Assembly: GCA_020740775.1 (NCBI GenBank)
Contig: JAHEWK010000002.1
Coordinates: 3,596,001 to 3,660,000, forward strand
DNA length: 64,000 nucleotides
Direction of reading: 5' to 3'
Origin: Ilyonectria destructans
Taxonomy: Eukaryota; Ascomycota; Sordariomycetes; Hypocreales; Nectriaceae
In this document: one piece after another, positions 31,539 to 43,826 of the stretch
Layout of the letters: each line of letters begins with the position of its first letter
How positions within the stretch are numbered: position 1 is the first letter of the stretch
The notes under the pieces: model-generated
Database searches by the model: none
What the model saw: the letters and a program-made list of their open reading frames with translations, nothing else
Told to the model about the DNA's origin: nothing
Made by a program: the position numbers and the translations under genes

Positions 31539-34500
31539 TGCTATGTCTTGCGTGGGACACTCTAAAAGATGGTCAGTCTGCTGGGGGTCGGGACTTGTTC
31601 CGATGGTTGGAAGATGGAACCTTGATAGGAGAGGGAGAGAGAAACATTTGCAGTGTTGGACGTTCCCTCCTTTATCGTAGACTGAATGGCCTTGGGTTCG
31701 TACAACTCCCTGCCTGACACTTGGGTAATAGTCTCTGCTTCTTCAAGGTTATAGAGTTGCTAGAATCAAGTCAAAATAAGACAGGTGCTTGATGCGCCGC
31801 CGCTTGGGCTCGGCTGGTCGATCTGGAAAAGGACTTTGCGCGGCGGCGTGCTGTGATAGTAGGGAAGCGCAGGGGGTATCAAGAGGTTAGGGTGCCCTAG
31901 TACACACATACCCAGAGGGGGGACTAGAAGCTTAACAGTAAAGAAAAAACACCAATAATAGTATTAATAATACAGACTATATACCCAGTCTATTTAAAAG
32001 TTAATATTTTACTCAGCAGATTAAGGTTTCTAATCCAACTGGTTACCTTTTCTAATACCTCAATAAGCTATAGTAACAGCTATATCTTAAAAAAGCTAGA
32101 TCTGATAGAAAAGCTAGATCTTGGAAAGGCAAAATCCTAATAGATATAAAAGCTCTGCAGGCCCTCTTGTATTCCAGTTATCCTTCTATCCTTATACACA
32201 CCTTAACTAACTGAAGATATCTTTCCGTTAAACAGTACAGACCGATTAGATCCCTTTTAATCGTCGCTATATTAATAGCTTTAGATTTAATTTATATGAT
32301 ATAATCAGGAATAACCCAACCCTTACTGGAAAGCTGTAAATTGCAGCTTAAAGTCCGGACTGTAAGATATTATAGAATATAACTATATAAAAATTAAAAT
32401 AATAGTTAGAATAGTAATTTTAATAATAGTAAAATAAATTATTTAGAGTTTCTTTTTAGCTTTACTTAATATTATCAGATAGGTTAAAGCTATATAGTAT
32501 TCTCAAATAGTAGAAATAAATAGTAAGTACTATATCCAGCATCAGAAGAAATAGTAGCTAAATAATAAGATTAATATATACTGATCTCTGCCTGAAGCTT
32601 CAATTTAACCCTTCTAATTTTAATCCTACTATCTGCAGTTAATAACCTTAAGATAGAAATCTTATTCCGAGTAATAAGATATAAGAGAGATATCTCCCGT
32701 CGTCAAGAGACTAACTTCCCTTCTAATAATCATCCAATCTCATTAACTTTCATTATAGCAACTATTATCCGTCTGACCCTCTAAGATTCTGCTTATTTAA
32801 GATTAAGATATCAGCAATATCTTATATATCTATATAATATTGTATATTAATACGATATTAATAACCCAACGGAAAACCGAAAATATACAGTATATCTTCA
32901 GTTTCTTAAAGGAAATAGACTTCTCAGTCTATTGAGATTCCTTTTAAATAGAGCCTATAATCTGACCACTCAACAAAAGATTGCGTTGGTCATCTTCGGC
33001 TGCAGTCTCTTCCTTGACGATGCCAGTAGACGGAATTCGTAGGGAAATCGGGTCATCCGCGTTGACGTATCCTTTGTTCGAACAGAAATGGCGGCTCTGT
33101 TCGAACTGGTCGAAGTCTTTGAAGCCTCTTTAAGTATATATATACTAAAGTATTTTAACCTCTTAATAAAAAAGTAAGGTATTATAATCCCTATATTACC
33201 TAGAGAGCTTAATATACAGTATAGCAGGAAATCACTCGCACTTTACATACCGGACGAAGTATGTTAAAGCCCGTTTCCGTATATAGTACAAAGGGCTACA
33301 TACTGGCTATGTACTCTACTCACTGCTTTACTTTATAATTTGCCTTTGGCGTTATTCACCGGTCGACCAGGGGCTGGTCACCGGTCACAATGTGTCATAC
33401 TTCTCCACCCATCACCGTGCAGCAAGGTGCATTATACCCCATCGGAAACATGGAATCTTCGCGCAAAAGGTCACAGATAAAAAGCGCGGCATTTACAACA
33501 ACAACCTAGATTTCCGATGCAACTCTAGCCCACATCGTTATCCTATGTACGGGAGAAAATAGTTGATCTTGAAAACTTATGAATGGATGGATTGAACTCA
33601 GACCGGGTGCAGGCAAATCGCTCTCGCTTACCCCCATATCTCAAAATAGTAAATGAAGCGTATTGAACCCATGATACTCCCCAGGTCCCAAAGGCTAGAT
33701 GCTAGGAAGTTGTGGCCCGCGCGGCTCCGTGACACTGCCTGTTGGCCAATGCCCTTCGGTGGCCTCTGCATGAGTGTTGAAACATGATCACTATGTATGT
33801 CGCATCACATTGTGAACCATGCGGAAGGTTACATCACCGGGTAGCATACTAAGCTAGCCGATGCATCAAGAAGGATGAGTTTGTCATTTCACAGCCTGAT
33901 GCTACATGCAGGTCAGAACACCCGCTAGTCCGAGCCGCCTTCTATGCAAGCTCATTCGTCGCCTGATCCAGTTCCCTTGCATGTTCACCATCAGTGCGAT
34001 GCCCAATATTGAACTACGGAAGCACGGCTTGCCAATAAGAGTGCGCCACGCTCTCACATAATTCGGTGAGTAGCATACGGTCACTTCGACGGCCGTCTGT
34101 AATAAATGGGCTGAATTTACTGACATTGGGGCTAGAGGAAGCAACAGAACATAAAACATAGTCTTCAAGTCCGAACATTCAAGATCCCTCGTCCTAGGGG
34201 GTGGTGAACTGACGAGGGCAGAGTGAATTCTACCACTTCGAGAGGGTTCCAAGTATATCTACTTCCGTAGCCACCCTTGCAAGATGTGATTGTTGGCTTG
34301 TTGGGCTGTGTTGATCAGGCTCGGCATTTTCCTCTCGGCTTGATGTCAGACCAGGGCATGCTGCAAGCCCCTATCTCCCTATCACCTTGCATCCCACCTA
34401 TCAGCGCCGCCTCGAAATATATGTGAGTGTCCTCAATTCCAATATCCCCCGCTCCGCTCGATTGCAGCTTCGCGCCTGTGCGTCTACACACACCAACCAT

Positions 34501-35592
34501 GGGCACACGACATGTATACTAGCCAGGCTTCCATTCAGGACTTGAGTATGTTCAAAGCTAGATCTAGTAACGCATCATCCGGAATAACTCACTGAGCTCA
34601 CGATACATTTGGTCGACAATCGTGATAGCTCCTTTAAAAATGGCCGTCTCCATCTGGAAGGACAACAATCGATACTACGTCGCAAAATCTAGCCACTGAC
34701 CATGGATCTTCCAAATTCAAGATTAGCAGAAAGATAAAGGATAAGGCCGACCAAACTCGCTGTAGTCGATGCAAGGATAAATATCGCCTCTCGAGCTCCG
34801 TGTTAAGAGCTACCTAGATGCCAGGGTGGTCTACATGTTCGTGCCTGGAAATATGGATCTATGAACCGATTGTGATTCCTCCTAAAAGCGCAAGTTCTTA
34901 GTGCCGCTCGAGTCTTGTGACGATGGCCTTGACGACTGGGTCAATTCGTGAGACTTTCTGCGGTTCTAAAAAGAATTTCGGGATAAAGGTGTTCTTTTTT
35001 CGAGGTGCACAGAAGCTGGTACGGCGGTATCGAACGGAAATCGACGCCGATCGGAGTAAGAAATACAGCTTTCGATCCGTAGCCACCGAACCGAGCCCCC
35101 GCAGCCTCCATTGCGGACATGCACGAGAAGAGTGATTAACAATTGAGCAGACGTTCATTATCTAGGGCTTGTTTGAAAAGGAGTGGAAAGAATGAAGTAT
35201 GAATAATTACTTCGTAGCAGCATAAATGAAGCTTACTTACGTTGACACGGGGTCCATGTACTGGAGGAGTGCAGATTAGAACAGGGTGAGATAATTGGAA
35301 AGAAGCCCAGTCAAGGTAGCATTGATAGATAAAATAGAAAAACTCAGATATTCTAACTGGATACTATTTCTATGTATCATATACTCAAAATACGACTCTT
35401 CTTCGTTACTCATTCGAAATTTACTTAAATGTCGCCATCCCAGCGAGCGCATTGCATATTGCGCCCTATAAAGGACCAACCCCCGCTTCCTCCCCAACGT
35501 CACGCTTTACCTTCTGTCTGATTTTCAGCACACACTCAGGCTTGCTCTCCAGTCTTCCGTCCTTTTAAAATTGTATTGTCAATTGCGCTACC
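31539..35592. other. Four-kilobase gene-poor region
   Basis: No gene is supported. The short frames at 33902-34506 and 34898-35158 have no domain. The region holds the AT-rich block listed separately and then the 5' flank of the beta-lactamase-fold gene. Confidence 0.55.
31900..33340. repeat. AT-rich block, probably RIP-mutated repeat
   Basis: For about 1.4 kb the sequence is mostly A and T with frequent TAATA, TATA and TTAA words and no open frame, broken by one island of normal composition near 32980-33130. Such blocks in this class of fungi are usually transposon copies destroyed by C-to-T mutation. No parent element can be recognised. Confidence 0.6.
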
Positions 35593-37236
35593 ATGTCGTC
35601 GAACGAGGCAATCAGCGCTGTCCGAGCCAGGGTCGAGGCCCTCGAGTCGCAATTCTCAAACATCTGCCGAATCGGCGGCACACCCGGTTTGTCGCTTGTC
35701 GCAATTCATCACGGAGAAGTCATCTACTCGAACCATTTCGGACATCGAGATGTCCAAGCCAACGAGCCACCCGACGGAGAGACCATTTATTATATCGCCT
35801 CATTGACCAAGGCCATGGTTGCCGCATTGATTGGAATCCTTGTTGAGGAACGTCTGCTGGACTGGACCACTCCCATCTGTTGCATCCTTCCAGAACTCAA
35901 AGGTACCCTAGAAGGCAGAGGGTCCCATATCACAATAGTCGACCTCCTTTCCCATCGAGCTGGCGTCGCTCGCAGCGATGCTCTGTGGCTGCAGAGAGCT
36001 GGCAACGTCCTTATCTCGAAGACCCAGGGCATCGATACGTGGACTTCGCAACCTCTGGTCAGGGACTTCCGAGCCGACTACCTGTACAACAACTTCGGAT
36101 ATGACATGCTTGGTCGAGCCATCGAGAAGCTGACGGGAAAGAGCGTCGGTACGAACTTCAGGGAGAAGTTATTCGGGCCCCTCGGCATGACCCGTACTTC
36201 TCTGGAGGATGACGCTTCAACCAGGTCTAACGCCGCCAAGGCCTACTTCACATTGGACGATGGGTCTCCTGTCGAAGTTCCTGTCCCTACACTCTCAGAC
36301 AAAACCTTCATGGCAGCTGCTGGCTCCGTTCGTAGCTGCACAAATGATCTTGCCAAATTCTACACCAGCTTCATGCACGCCGCGAACGACCAGTTTCTGA
36401 ACGAAACCACAAAAACACAGGGGTCGCCATTCAAGCAGCTTCTACGCATTCTTCAGCCGCACAGTCAGCTCACTATAGTATCCCTGAGAGAACAGTCCTA
36501 TGCTTTAGGTTGGGTTCGAGCTGAGCTCCCATGCACTCTTGGCGCGTTGAACTACAACCAGTATCTCGTCCCGGCCATGCCGATCATCGGTAAGAACGCG
36601 GCCTCCCGGCTGTTGGTATACCATGCCGGAAGCCTGCAAGGGTTTACATCATCGGTGTATCTCCTTCCGGAGACTGAGACGGCGGTGTTTGCGTTGCAAA
36701 ACTCGACGGCATTGTGCGATCCTTGCGACTGGATCCCGCAGCTCGTAATGCAGACAATCTTCGGGCACGGGGGAGACTTGATCGACTTCGAGAAATTCGC
36801 CAAGACGGCTGCCGCCACTGGCGCAGGCCTTGCTGATGCCATCGAGAAGCAGCTGCAATACGAACGTCCGGCGTGGTCCAAGCCGAAGCTGCAGAAGCTG
36901 ACTGCCTATGTCGGCAGATATCGAAACAAGGCAAACACCTTCCACATCGACATTGTTTTGAAGGAAGATGGAGAGTTGTACATGTGTTTTCAAGGCTTGG
37001 AAAACGAGACATACAGATTGAGACATTATCACGGCGAAGTCTTCGTCTGGAACTTGTCCCACAACGAGACGGCGCGGCAAGGCAGGTTCCAGACACTCCC
37101 GCATTGCTCATACAAGATCGAGTTCCATTCAGTGGAGTACCAAGAAGGCGGTGGGAAGATTAACCACCTGAGCTGGATGTATGACGACGCACTTCTTGAG
37201 CCCCCAGTTTTTGTGCGTGAGGAAGTCACATCCTAG
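35593..37236 (+). CDS. Beta-lactamase-fold serine hydrolase
   Basis: A single exon of 547 residues. The catalytic S-x-x-K is at residues 70-73 (ASLTKAMV), the Y-x-N motif at about 165-167 (LYNNFGYDMLG), and a third motif with His-Ala-Gly (YHAGSLQGF) near 343, the class C/D-peptidase-like set. After about residue 440 a beta-rich C-terminal domain follows (YVGRYRNKANTF), as in many fungal members of the family. No signal peptide is seen, so it is probably intracellular. The family includes esterases, peptidases and enzymes of polyketide clusters; no cluster partners are visible here, so the substrate is unknown. Confidence 0.92.
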   Translation: MSSNEAISAVRARVEALESQFSNICRIGGTPGLSLVAIHHGEVIYSNHFGHRDVQANEPPDGETIYYIASLTKAMVAALIGILVEERLLDWTTPICCILPELKGTLEGRGSHITIVDLLSHRAGVARSDALWLQRAGNVLISKTQGIDTWTSQPLVRDFRADYLYNNFGYDMLGRAIEKLTGKSVGTNFREKLFGPLGMTRTSLEDDASTRSNAAKAYFTLDDGSPVEVPVPTLSDKTFMAAAGSVRSCTNDLAKFYTSFMHAANDQFLNETTKTQGSPFKQLLRILQPHSQLTIVSLREQSYALGWVRAELPCTLGALNYNQYLVPAMPIIGKNAASRLLVYHAGSLQGFTSSVYLLPETETAVFALQNSTALCDPCDWIPQLVMQTIFGHGGDLIDFEKFAKTAAATGAGLADAIEKQLQYERPAWSKPKLQKLTAYVGRYRNKANTFHIDIVLKEDGELYMCFQGLENETYRLRHYHGEVFVWNLSHNETARQGRFQTLPHCSYKIEFHSVEYQEGGGKINHLSWMYDDALLEPPVFVREEVTS

Positions 37237-37897
37237 AACATGAGTTTGCAAAGATTAGACCTGATCTAACATTGACTGGGCAGAGTGAGTACGCAAAATA
37301 CAGGGAAGAGAAAACAATGGCAATCGTTCTAGTCCCCTTTGATATTTCCCTCAATAAAAGCACGACTAGTTCTAAACATAGAGAACTAGTTTGTGAAGCA
37401 TACCACTATCCCTTTCGTACTCTAACTTCTGTTCTCTCCCCGTGACCTTCGTTAGGCACTACCATACCTCGGTCAGCAGTCTAGCCACCTCCAGCTCTTC
37501 ACCTAAGTGTGCTTTGACTACCGATAAGTAAATTTTGATCGTACCATCTCCCTATCGGTACTGAATGTCTCGTCAAAAATATCAATTGCTTGTTGCAGCG
37601 CTCTCTCCACTGCTTTATATACCAGCACGGTGAGGAAGAACACCCACCTTGTGGAGTGGCACTCTAGTATTGTAAACCTCATCACTTAATCTTCTATGCA
37701 TGATATATTGAAGGAGCGACTATAGGGTCTATGATGAAAGCCAAGATCCCATCTGTGGATGCTATGGACTTCAACGTCGCTGGCCCAGCCCAGCCCCGCT
37801 CTAAACGACACTTTTATCTCGTGAAAAGCTCAAGAGAATGGAGACATGCAATCTCTCAAAATACCACTCGCTCTGAATGAGAGAATGTGAAATTGTA
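37237..37897. other. Intergenic, 3' ends of two convergent genes
   Basis: About 660 bp with no credible open frame between the hydrolase and methyltransferase stop codons. Confidence 0.5.
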
Positions 37898-38769
37898 CTA
37901 GGTTGTTGCGGCCGGCTCTGGCTTTAATGCATACATCTTCAGCGGTAATAGTTGTCGATTCCCAACCACAGGAAAGCCACGCTGCATATCTGTCCTAATA
38001 ATTCGCAAACCAACCTCCTTGAAAAGAGCCTGAAATTTTATATCCTCTCTATAAATGGATTAGGATCACTGGACATTTCGCATCTTCACTCCAATACAAG
38101 AAAACAAACATACCTTGTGACGCTATGGTCGACATCGTCGAATGTGTCAACACCAGATGTGCTTATGTTTTCCTTAACCACAATAAATCCACCATCTGGG
38201 TTCAAAACGCTCTTGCATCGCTCCAGAAACTGCACCAATGACTTATCGGCAACATATCCGACGCACCATTGAATCCAGATCAGGTCGTACACCACTCCAT
38301 TCGCGGGTTGCCACCCCTCTAAACCGACATTGAAAATGTTTCCTACGCCAGGCTTACCATCCAGAGCGGTAGTAAACTTGGCTACTGGCTCAATGACATC
38401 TACTTGTTCGGCCAATTGAAGAAGAAGTCCTTCAGTGACTCTGCCGATCCTATTTTGCCAATGCAAAATCACCTGTTAGTCGTTACCCAGTCTCTGATTG
38501 CTCTTAATTCAGAAGTTAATAAAAGTAACGCACCCGGCTCCTCCTTCAAGTGCTCTGGGAACAATCTTCCGGCCACTCTTAATACCGATGCCCAGTCTCG
38601 CTAGAAATGTTCGGGAACCCTGTAGATCGACTCGGGACACGGACGGCATCAGGGCCGGGATCCCACCCAGCATACCATCAATATCAGAAGCAATGCCTTC
38701 CCAGTGCTCCTTTCCCTTATCTAGATTGATTAAGGAATCCGGAGGTGCAACATTCTGTGAGTTTGACAT
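37898..38769 (-). CDS. NTM1: Protein N-terminal alpha-amino methyltransferase
   Basis: Three exons (38769-38534, 38449-38114, 38048-37898) give 240 residues, close to the usual size. The SAM-binding motif reads GGAGIGRVTEGLLLQLAEQV, the acidic loop end is VDVIEPVAKF, and the family's substrate-pocket motif is DLIWIQWCVGYV. The N terminus has HWEGIASDIDGMLGG and the C terminus LFKEVGLRIIRTDMQRGFP, both typical of NTM1/Tae1. These enzymes methylate the alpha-amino group of proteins starting X-Pro-Lys, including ribosomal proteins. Intron 2's acceptor (TTATAG) was chosen because a nearer AG breaks the frame. Confidence 0.93.
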
Positions 38770-39329
38770 TGCGAGGCCAGCGCGTTCCGAACAATTGCGG
38801 TTACTTTTTTTCCCTGCTCCTGCATAAAATCTTTGCCCAAGAGCTTGACAGACAAGCGCACGTTTATACCTCAGGCACCAGCCGCCCCACACAGTAGCGC
38901 ACAATTTTGGTCAAGACTTCGCCCGGGGTGGGGCTTGGAACTTTAAAGATAGGCTTTCAGTCATCCCAAACACATTCCCGAACGCATTCTATGGTCTTTT
39001 TTCTCTCGTAAAGTCCAAAAGGATTGGAAACAATAATTTATAGTATCACTTATAGATATAGATAAGTATATTGTGAGACCCTCAAAGAATCTAGTCACGA
39101 GTATATGTACGCTTAAGTGCATACAGGTGCCCATGTACCAATGAAGAGAAACTCATTCGCCCTACTAAACGCATACGATGCCAGCTCAATTGTAGGTATT
39201 CGCCACGCGTCGAGAACCCGCACGTATCTGCCACTCACAACCCGCGCTTTGAGACCAATTCCTGCTTTCTCGGAACCAAAGAACGAAGGTGCAGACTATG
39301 GCGGACTGTCGGAAGACAAGCATATGAGA
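38770..39329. other. Intergenic, nothing firm
   Basis: It holds the methyltransferase promoter on one side. The part nearest the ankyrin remnant may contain further decayed NLR sequence, but I cannot align it. Confidence 0.4.
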
Positions 39330-41041
39330 GATATGCCCTAATAACTACCGAGCAAGGAGGGGATCTTCACTGGTCAATATCCTTCCTTGAATATGCTTCT
39401 TGTCACTGGGGCCATCATGTCGCAGCAATTCAAGGGCACAAGAAGATAGCCATGGCTTTGAAACTCTTGGAGGACGAAAATTCACTTGCTTCTTCTGTCC
39501 AAATACTATACCTGCCTAGGTATCGGACAGATAGGTAGCATGATCTCTTCCCTAGAGAATTTACTTCGCTCCATGTCATTGCGTATTGGGGACTGGATGG
39601 GCTTTTCACTGCTCTTTCTCCAACGGACATGGTCATCAACAGTCAAGATAGTCTTGGAGCCACTCCCCTGAACCTGGCCTCTCAGCGTGGCCATGTGCGG
39701 ATAATCCAGTTGCTGCTTGAAAAGGAAGCTGACCCAGACACCATAAACCATCACGGTGAAACAGCCCTGGTATCGGCTGCTAGGAGTGGGCACAAACCAG
39801 TGGTAGAGTTGCCTCTTGTGAGTGGCGCTGACCCAGTGATTGAAGATGATGAAGGATGGACACCGCTTCACTGGGCCGTCATCGGCGGGCACAACGGCAT
39901 GGCCAAAGTACTCCTTGGCCACTACGAGAGACTCAACTCCAGAGACAACGATGACAACACTCCGCTGCACTAGGCAATTTCGTACATGACGATTACGCGT
40001 TTGTTGTTGGAAAAGGGTGCCGATGCAAATGTTGGGAACAACACGAAGCAAACACCGCTTCACTAGGGCGCTCAGGCTAGACAAGAAAGCGTAGTGAAGA
40101 TACTCCTTGATCACGGGGCGTCTGTTGAATCACCTGGTAGTTTCGGAATCACAGCGCTACACGCAGCGGCTCTCCAGGGACATGCGGGTTGCGTAGCCCT
40201 TCTGCTGAAACACGAAGCGAGCCTTGATACTAAAGATGCAGATAGGTGGACACCACTATACGCGGCAGCCGTGAAAGAGCACGATATCCTTGCAAGCGAG
40301 CTAGTGTCAAAGGTCGAGGACGGGTCGTTGATAGTGCAGGAAGTGAGATCGGCAATGAGAAATAAGAACGATCGTACTCGGATGGAAGAGAGTGCAGAGA
40401 ATAAATCATGCGGGAGCACGGTTGTTTCTGGCCTTCGATCTGCCGTGAACAGTGGGTATAAGGAGAGGGTCATGGTGCTCTTAGAGAACGGCGCCGACAT
40501 ACACGCCGTTGATCACATTGGGGGTAGTACATCTCTCACTCACGCCGCGTGGCTTGGAAGAGACAATATTGTGCGGTTGCTTTTGGACAACGGCGCAGAT
40601 GCCAACCAGCGCGAACGGAACGGCTGAACAGCCTTGCACATTGCCGCGGAGGATGGCTACCCCGACATCGTCGTGATCTTGGTTGACGGCGGTGCCGATG
40701 TCGATGTAAAGGTACATGGCTGGACACCGTTTCTGCTTGCGGCAAAAGTAGGGCATTGTTGTATCGTGGATCATCTAGTTGAAAAAGGATTAGATGTCAA
40801 CGCGGAGGATTATCATGGACGCAGGTCGGTGCATTGGGCTGCTGAGCACGGTGGGACAACCCGGGCAACCTTCTTGCTAGAGAATGGGGCTGAGGTCGAT
40901 GCCAAAAACCGCTGCGGCATAACAGCATGGGAATTGGCAGTGGAGAACAGGCGTCATTCAGTTGTGGAGTTGCTTCAACAGGGAAAGCTAGAGTCTCTAG
41001 CTGTATCTAAGGACTCGGAATCTCCACTGCTACTTATCTAG
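39330..41041 (+). pseudogene. C-terminal remnant of a NACHT-ankyrin (NLR) protein
   Basis: One plus-strand frame reads through 1.7 kb as the ankyrin half of a fungal NACHT-ankyrin protein. It opens with the linker usually found before the repeats (EYASCHWGHHVAAIQ) and continues with at least nine repeats (for example GATPLNLASQRGHVRIIQLL and GWTPLHWAVIGGHNGMAKVL). It is interrupted by four in-frame stops (39536 TAG, 39971 TAG, 40064 TAG, 40625 TGA) without any frameshift. Three replace a Trp expected from the repeat consensus, after TPLH twice and in NGWTALH once. That is G-to-A on this strand, matching C-to-T damage on the other. The NACHT domain and N-terminal effector are missing. It ends one base before the stop of the convergent gene. 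Confidence 0.85.
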
Positions 41042-41042
41042 A

Positions 41043-43826
41043 CTAACCGCGTTTAATCGAATCATACTTTGACTCCTTTTCCCATGGTGAGGATTCTAGT
41101 TCAGCCTTCAAATCTTCCAGGTCATCCTCGACAGCCGCGATTGGCGATTCCCACCTGCCTTCTTGAATTTGTCGTCGGATTCCGCGATAATACCCAGCTA
41201 AACCATCCATCTTCAACTCCGTTTTTTCCTTGATCAAGACGGCCAGGTCGACGCACGCGGTCTCTTCATCTTCTTTCAATAATGCTGCGTGAAGTCGGAC
41301 CAGGATTTGGATATCGTGCTGCAAGTTTCTATCTCGAATACCCCTGTAGAGTCGGACGAAACTTTGCTGCTCATCAAGGGCTGGGCGTCGAAACTGGCCG
41401 AGCGCCCATTCAGGGATGTTAAGAACGTAGCAGAAGCAATCCCAGGGGGTATCACCATCCTCGTCACGCAGCTCAGTGCTGATGCCTATGAGCTCTAGTT
41501 TGATGAGATAATCCAGAATCTCCGAACTGCAATATATCGCGGCGATATGGAGCATGTTGCGCGACCCGTCGATGACTGCATGAAGCGAGCCTCCAATTTC
41601 AACAAGGCAGCGCAAGACGGTGAGGTTACTATAAGCCATAGCATACACCGTTGGTGTTGTTCCTCCTCCATCCTCTCGAGCTTCGAGATCGAAATCTTTG
41701 GTTATTGATAGTAGGTTCAGGATCTCTCTCGTCGTTTTTAGGTCTGATGGGGAGAGCGCCAGTGCGTGCAGAGCTGTCTCATTCCACACACCCCAAGCCG
41801 ATGTTGACGCGCCTGTTGCTAGTAACAGCTGGACTGCTTTAAGGGATCCTTCAGCGACGGCTCTGTGCAGTACCATCTTGCCATTCTCGGCTCTTTGCCC
41901 TGACTGACACTTCGCTTCGAGGAGGGGCTTCATGCACTCCAGGTTCCCTGACACCACAGCGCACATCAGCGGCGACCATCCTTCCCAGTCTTTAGCATCG
42001 ACATCGGCTTTTTCAGCGATCAGCTGTTCGATTGCTTCGACCTGGTTGGAATACGCAGCAAGATGTAGTGGTGTGTGTCCTGTATCGTCAAGTGCATTGA
42101 CGGCCCACCTGTCCCTTTGGATGGCGTCCGCCAAGCCACGACCTTCCATGACTGCTTCGTGAACTTTTGTTGTCAGATCCGTTCCATAGTATGCCCATGC
42201 CTTCACTTGCTGGAGTATATTGACTTCTTGGTCGGTGAGGTCGTCCCACATCTTGAGTGCGAAGTTTACTTGGTATACCACTCTCCTAGCTAGCTGTTAT
42301 TTCCATGACCCAAATAGATACGTCAGAAGGCAATATAAGTCGCACTATGAGAGATTTATCACATACCCGGATAGCCCTTCATTTAGTAACATATTCCTCC
42401 ACTCATTCTGCAAGACTTCTACCATCTCAAAAGCGCGACTAGCAATCGCATACTTTTTATATAGTCAACTTATCAAAGTCTCCCGAAAACGTTCCCTGAT
42501 TTATCTCACCTCAAGTAGTCCTTGGCCGAGTTCATCTTGGTCATCTGGGAAGTAGACATTTCCATGTTCAATGGCAGCTTGGAAAATATGGACTGGTTGT
42601 GATGTCTGAGCCCATACATCATAAAAAGAAGGCAATATGCGGGTAGGACGTATTTCGCAGCTCAAGTTCATCGAATGGCCGTATGAGCCTTTGAATAACA
42701 CCATCTGGGCCAAAAGCCATTGCGGTAGCCGGTATTCCATGGTAAGATAGGTTCCTTCCCTGCAGTTGCATTCTCGCTTGCGTGGGAATCGTTCTTGGCT
42801 ACCAACTGTGTGGTATCGAAAAAAGTAAGAGCCTAACAGGGGTTGAAACCAAGTTGCCGACTGGTAGCGTTGCTGGCTGGAATGGCATTGACATCGGCTG
42901 CCTTTCAGGTATTGCGATCTTGATAGGGGTACGAAGGTTCGAAGTTTCACGTGGCTCGAATCTCTCACGGAGGTCGCCAAAGTCCCGTTGCCAGAGCTCA
43001 ACGTTGAGTGACCCAGGCCTAGGTTCATGATTGGCGTATCGTCAACATCGTCTTCAATATTCTCATCTCCATCAGTATTCCCGTCATGGGGTTGGCTCGC
43101 CGTTATTGACACCGAATTCTTGGCCAACTCTTGAATCTGGGAAGGACCCTTTGGACGCAAAAGACTAGGTTGAAATCGCTTAAATGCCTCCATTTGCGTG
43201 AGAATCTCGGTGCGGAATCTGGCATCATCGTTAGGTGTAAATCCTCCCCTTGCGGTAGTGCAAAGCGCTAGGGGAACAGTTGTCGGCTTTCCTCTTTTAC
43301 TTACTGTGTCAACATAGCGCTTTGATGGAATTGAATAGCACCCTGGTGGAGTTGAATAGCCAAATGCAGATTTGACTTTGCGTCTCGGACCTTTTCGCAC
43401 AAGTGTTCAATTTCGTGGGCAGAGCGAATCCATTGTAGCTTTTTTACCACGGATGTCTTGTTGAAGGTAGTTCGTGCGCAATGAACAGCAATTTTATCAA
43501 GTTCATCGACAACCTCTTTGAGCTGCGTAGCTGTTCGACATATTGGCGAGTCTCTGGGTGAGGGTTGTGCTGAATCCTCGAAAGGAATCAAGCCAGGAAT
43601 CGTCTGAGCACATCTGACCAGATCACCGAGTATAGTGATCTACACGCCGGTTAGCACTTCTCTTCCATATTTAGTATTAGCACCATATGATCCAGCGACT
43701 TACCTGCTGCCTCAAGTCTTCGAAAGCACCCTGGATTCCCTTAATTTCTCTCAAAAAGCTCAATGTCTTGAGCGCGACTTCGGCGAGTGCGATGGAGCTT
43801 GCGACAGCTCCCAGGACCTCCGCCAT
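41043..43826 (-). CDS. HeLo-like domain protein with ankyrin repeats
   Basis: Five exons (43826-43704, 43639-43305, 43248-42510, 42452-42367, 42285-41043) give 841 residues; all junction phases agree. Residues 1-150 look like the helical N-terminal domain of fungal STAND and HeLo-like proteins (MAEVLGAVASSIALAEVALK, then LRQQITILGDLVRCA). A disordered part follows, then a conserved linker (KRECNCREGTYLTMEY, LPQWLLAQMVLF) seen in many fungal ankyrin proteins. Ankyrin repeats occupy about 475-700 (DTGHTPLHLAAYSNQVEAIE, GWSPLMCAVVSGNLECM), and a helical C-terminal tail follows. There is no NACHT domain between them. I infer a role near NLR-type death or recognition pathways. It is tail-to-tail with the dead NACHT-ankyrin gene. 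Confidence 0.85.

Noticed and set aside
33902..35158. Short open frames in the gene-poor region
   Set aside because: No domain, splice continuation or codon signal.
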